This document shows positions 5,947 to 7,008 of a stretch of 7,008 nucleotides of DNA, in pieces. A program made the translations under genes and the position numbers. Positions within the stretch are counted from its first letter, which is position 1, and each line of letters opens with the position of its first letter. The stretch is from assembly GCA_017551645.1 (NCBI GenBank), contig JAFZLE010000278.1:1-7008 (forward strand), in the 5' to 3' direction. This stretch comes from Clostridia bacterium (GTDB taxonomy: Bacteria; Bacillota; Clostridia; Christensenellales; Aristaeellaceae). Below the pieces are notes generated by a model. It did no database searches. It was not told where the DNA came from and worked only from the letters and a program-made list of their open reading frames with translations.

Positions 5947-6459
5947 ATGAAGCTTTCCGAAGACCTGATAACGCCGAGGCTGCGCATCCGCTCACACCGC
6001 GCGGGCGACAAGGCGTTCGTGCTCTCCATGTGGGGAGACCGGGAAAACGGTAAATACATGTCGGACCCGGCCGCCGAAAACATGGACGAAAAGTACCTGG
6101 CGTGCATCGACGGCATGGAAGACGAGCCGGACGGGTACTACATGACCGCCGAGCTGAGGGAAAACGGCGCTCCTGTGGGCACATGCTGCGCATTCCCTGA
6201 GGGCGGGAATTACGACATAGGGTACTGCATTTCCAAGGACCACTGGAAAGAAGGCCTGGGCACCGAAATGCTGGCTGCGCTGATCGAGTGGATCAAACAG
6301 CAGGGCGGCAGATCCGTGACCGGGGAAGTGGCTGACCAAAACGCCGCGTCGGTCGCCCTGCTAAGTAAGTTCGGGTTTTGCCCGGACAGGAAGACCCGCT
6401 ACAAGAAATGGGGCGAAGAGACGTACTTCGACGCCCATTATTACAGGCTCGACCTGTAA
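5947..6459 (+). CDS. GNAT family N-acetyltransferase (RimJ/RimL-like)
   Basis: The 170-residue product has the layout of acetyl-CoA-dependent N-acetyltransferases of the Acetyltransf_3 group. It opens with LITPRLRIRSHRAGD (7-21), the usual first strand and helix. NGAPVGTC (73-80) and YDIGYCISKDHWKEGLGTEML (about 89-109) follow, the latter holding the motif A acetyl-CoA pyrophosphate loop in the form KEGLGT. Later come VADQNAASVALLSKFGF (128-144), the motif B region, and a Tyr/Arg-rich C terminus. The acceptor (ribosomal-protein N terminus, amino sugar, antibiotic or other amine) cannot be told from sequence. ATG 5947 follows directly on an in-frame TGA, so translation cannot begin upstream. 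The ribosome binding site is weak (GGGG at 5932-5935, about 11 bases away). A promoter lies in the 74-bp gap after asnB. Nothing ties it functionally to the nitrogen genes. Confidence 0.88.
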   Translation: MKLSEDLITPRLRIRSHRAGDKAFVLSMWGDRENGKYMSDPAAENMDEKYLACIDGMEDEPDGYYMTAELRENGAPVGTCCAFPEGGNYDIGYCISKDHWKEGLGTEMLAALIEWIKQQGGRSVTGEVADQNAASVALLSKFGFCPDRKTRYKKWGEETYFDAHYYRLDL

Positions 6460-6509
6460 GGCGTCCGGCGGAGTTTGCAATCAAAAAACTATTATAAGGA
6501 GAATGCGCC

Positions 6510-6836
6510 GTGGCTGATTTCGGCATAAACGAAATGCTCGACATGCAGAGGACCCTACAGGAGAAGTATAAGAACAAGTGGGAGGGCATATCTCCCGAAG
6601 TCGGTAAAAACAAGCTGCTCTGGATGATCGGCGAAGCCGGTGAAGTGATCGATATAATCAAAAAGCACGGCGACCAGGCGGCGTGCGAGCAAAGCGAACT
6701 GCGGGAACACCTGGTAGAGGAACTGGCGGACGTGCTTATGTACTTTAATGACGTGCTGCTGTGCTACGGAATCACGTCGGACGAGCTTAAACGCTCCTAC
6801 ACGGACAAGTTCCGCAGGAACATGACGCGGTGGTAG
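6510..6836 (+). CDS. MazG-like nucleotide pyrophosphohydrolase
   Basis: The 108-residue all-alpha protein matches the single-domain MazG-like NTP pyrophosphatases. These hydrolyse nucleoside triphosphates, often non-canonical ones, to monophosphate and pyrophosphate with Mg2+. The metal-binding residues are visible as E42-x-x-E45 in IGEAGEVIDIIKK and E71-x-x-D74 in HLVEELADVLMYF. C-terminal helices follow and the protein ends in FRRNMTRW. Substrate preference cannot be read from sequence; a house-cleaning role is the family default. Start is GTG 6510, supported by AAGGAG (6496-6501) at an 8-base spacing; an ATG at 6503 leads to a stop after four codons. It lies 50 bp after the GNAT gene with no terminator between, so the two are probably co-transcribed. 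A symmetric TTCCC-GGC-GGGAA follows the stop but lacks a U-tract. Confidence 0.9.
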   Translation: MADFGINEMLDMQRTLQEKYKNKWEGISPEVGKNKLLWMIGEAGEVIDIIKKHGDQAACEQSELREHLVEELADVLMYFNDVLLCYGITSDELKRSYTDKFRRNMTRW

Positions 6837-6881
6837 CTTCCCGGCGGGAAAAGCGGGAGATAAGGGATCGGAGATGCCATT

Positions 6882-7008
6882 ATGAGGATAGGCGAAGTCG
6901 GACTACTGACAAACGACGTAAAAAGGCTCGCGCGTTTCTACAAACAGCTGCTGTAAACGGAACACTTTAGCGATGACGATACGCATCAGTTCATCATCAC
7001 GGATGGCA
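6882..7008 (+). pseudogene. VOC/glyoxalase-superfamily gene start with in-frame TAA, cut by right edge
   Basis: ATG 6882 follows GGAG (6870-6873) at an 8-base spacing and opens MRIGEVGLLTNDVKRLARFY, the typical first strand and helix of small VOC (glyoxalase/bleomycin-resistance-like) proteins. Codon 25 is TAA (6954-6956). After it the same frame continues as TEHFSDDDTHQFIITDG to the edge, which also looks like VOC sequence (a strand ending in HQFII is common there). No frameshift is needed to join the halves. A single C-to-T change from CAA would create this stop. TAA ends asnB, glnA and the GNAT gene here, so general recoding of TAA is unlikely. It is either a recent nonsense mutation or a sequencing error; the remainder lies outside the window. 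It is 45 bp downstream of the MazG-like gene and probably in the same transcript. Confidence 0.65.

Noticed and set aside
6836..6854. Hairpin TTCCC-GGC-GGGAA after the MazG-like gene as a terminator
   Set aside because: No U-tract follows on either strand; the bases after it are purine-rich. It may still be a weak mRNA structure.

Overview
The window looks like chromosomal DNA from a moderately GC-rich member of the Firmicutes, most likely the Clostridia. The grounds are an asparagine-specific T-box leader, a glutamine synthetase of the feedback-regulated, non-adenylylated GSI-alpha type, an ANTAR-domain regulator sitting between glnA and the glutamate synthase gene, and strong AGGAGG-type ribosome binding sites. 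No insertion sequence, phage gene, CRISPR array, tRNA or rRNA was seen. No species call is possible from this sequence alone.

Layout. The left 3.8 kb is a minus-strand nitrogen-assimilation operon read from right to left: glnA (3770-2439), an ANTAR regulator of the NitR type (2395-1862), and the N-terminal 623 codons of the glutamate synthase large subunit (1869 to the left edge). The last two genes overlap by 8 bases. The operon has a near-consensus promoter at 3844-3872 and, between promoter and glnA, an intrinsic terminator-like hairpin (3785-3830) that looks like an attenuator.

The 521-bp divergent intergenic region (3771-4291) holds that promoter and attenuator on the minus strand. On the plus strand it holds a second good promoter (3977-4005) and a T-box leader (about 4035-4262) with an AAC (Asn) specifier. 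The leader belongs to asnB (4292-5872), a glutamine-hydrolysing asparagine synthetase. It shows no U-tract terminator, but its T-box bulge strand can pair with the asnB Shine-Dalgarno region, so control may be at translation.

The right 1.1 kb carries small plus-strand genes: a RimJ/RimL-like GNAT acetyltransferase (5947-6459) with its own promoter, a MazG-like nucleotide pyrophosphohydrolase (6510-6836), and the start of a VOC/glyoxalase-type gene (6882 to the right edge) interrupted by an in-frame TAA.

How it fits together. GlnA makes glutamine from glutamate and ammonia. Glutamate synthase uses glutamine to regenerate glutamate. AsnB uses glutamine as amide donor for asparagine. The ANTAR protein, known in related clusters as a nitrogen-responsive RNA-binding antiterminator, probably tunes the glnA operon through its leader, while asnB responds to uncharged tRNA-Asn. 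Glutamine supply and glutamine use are thus transcribed divergently and appear to be controlled by two different RNA-level devices.
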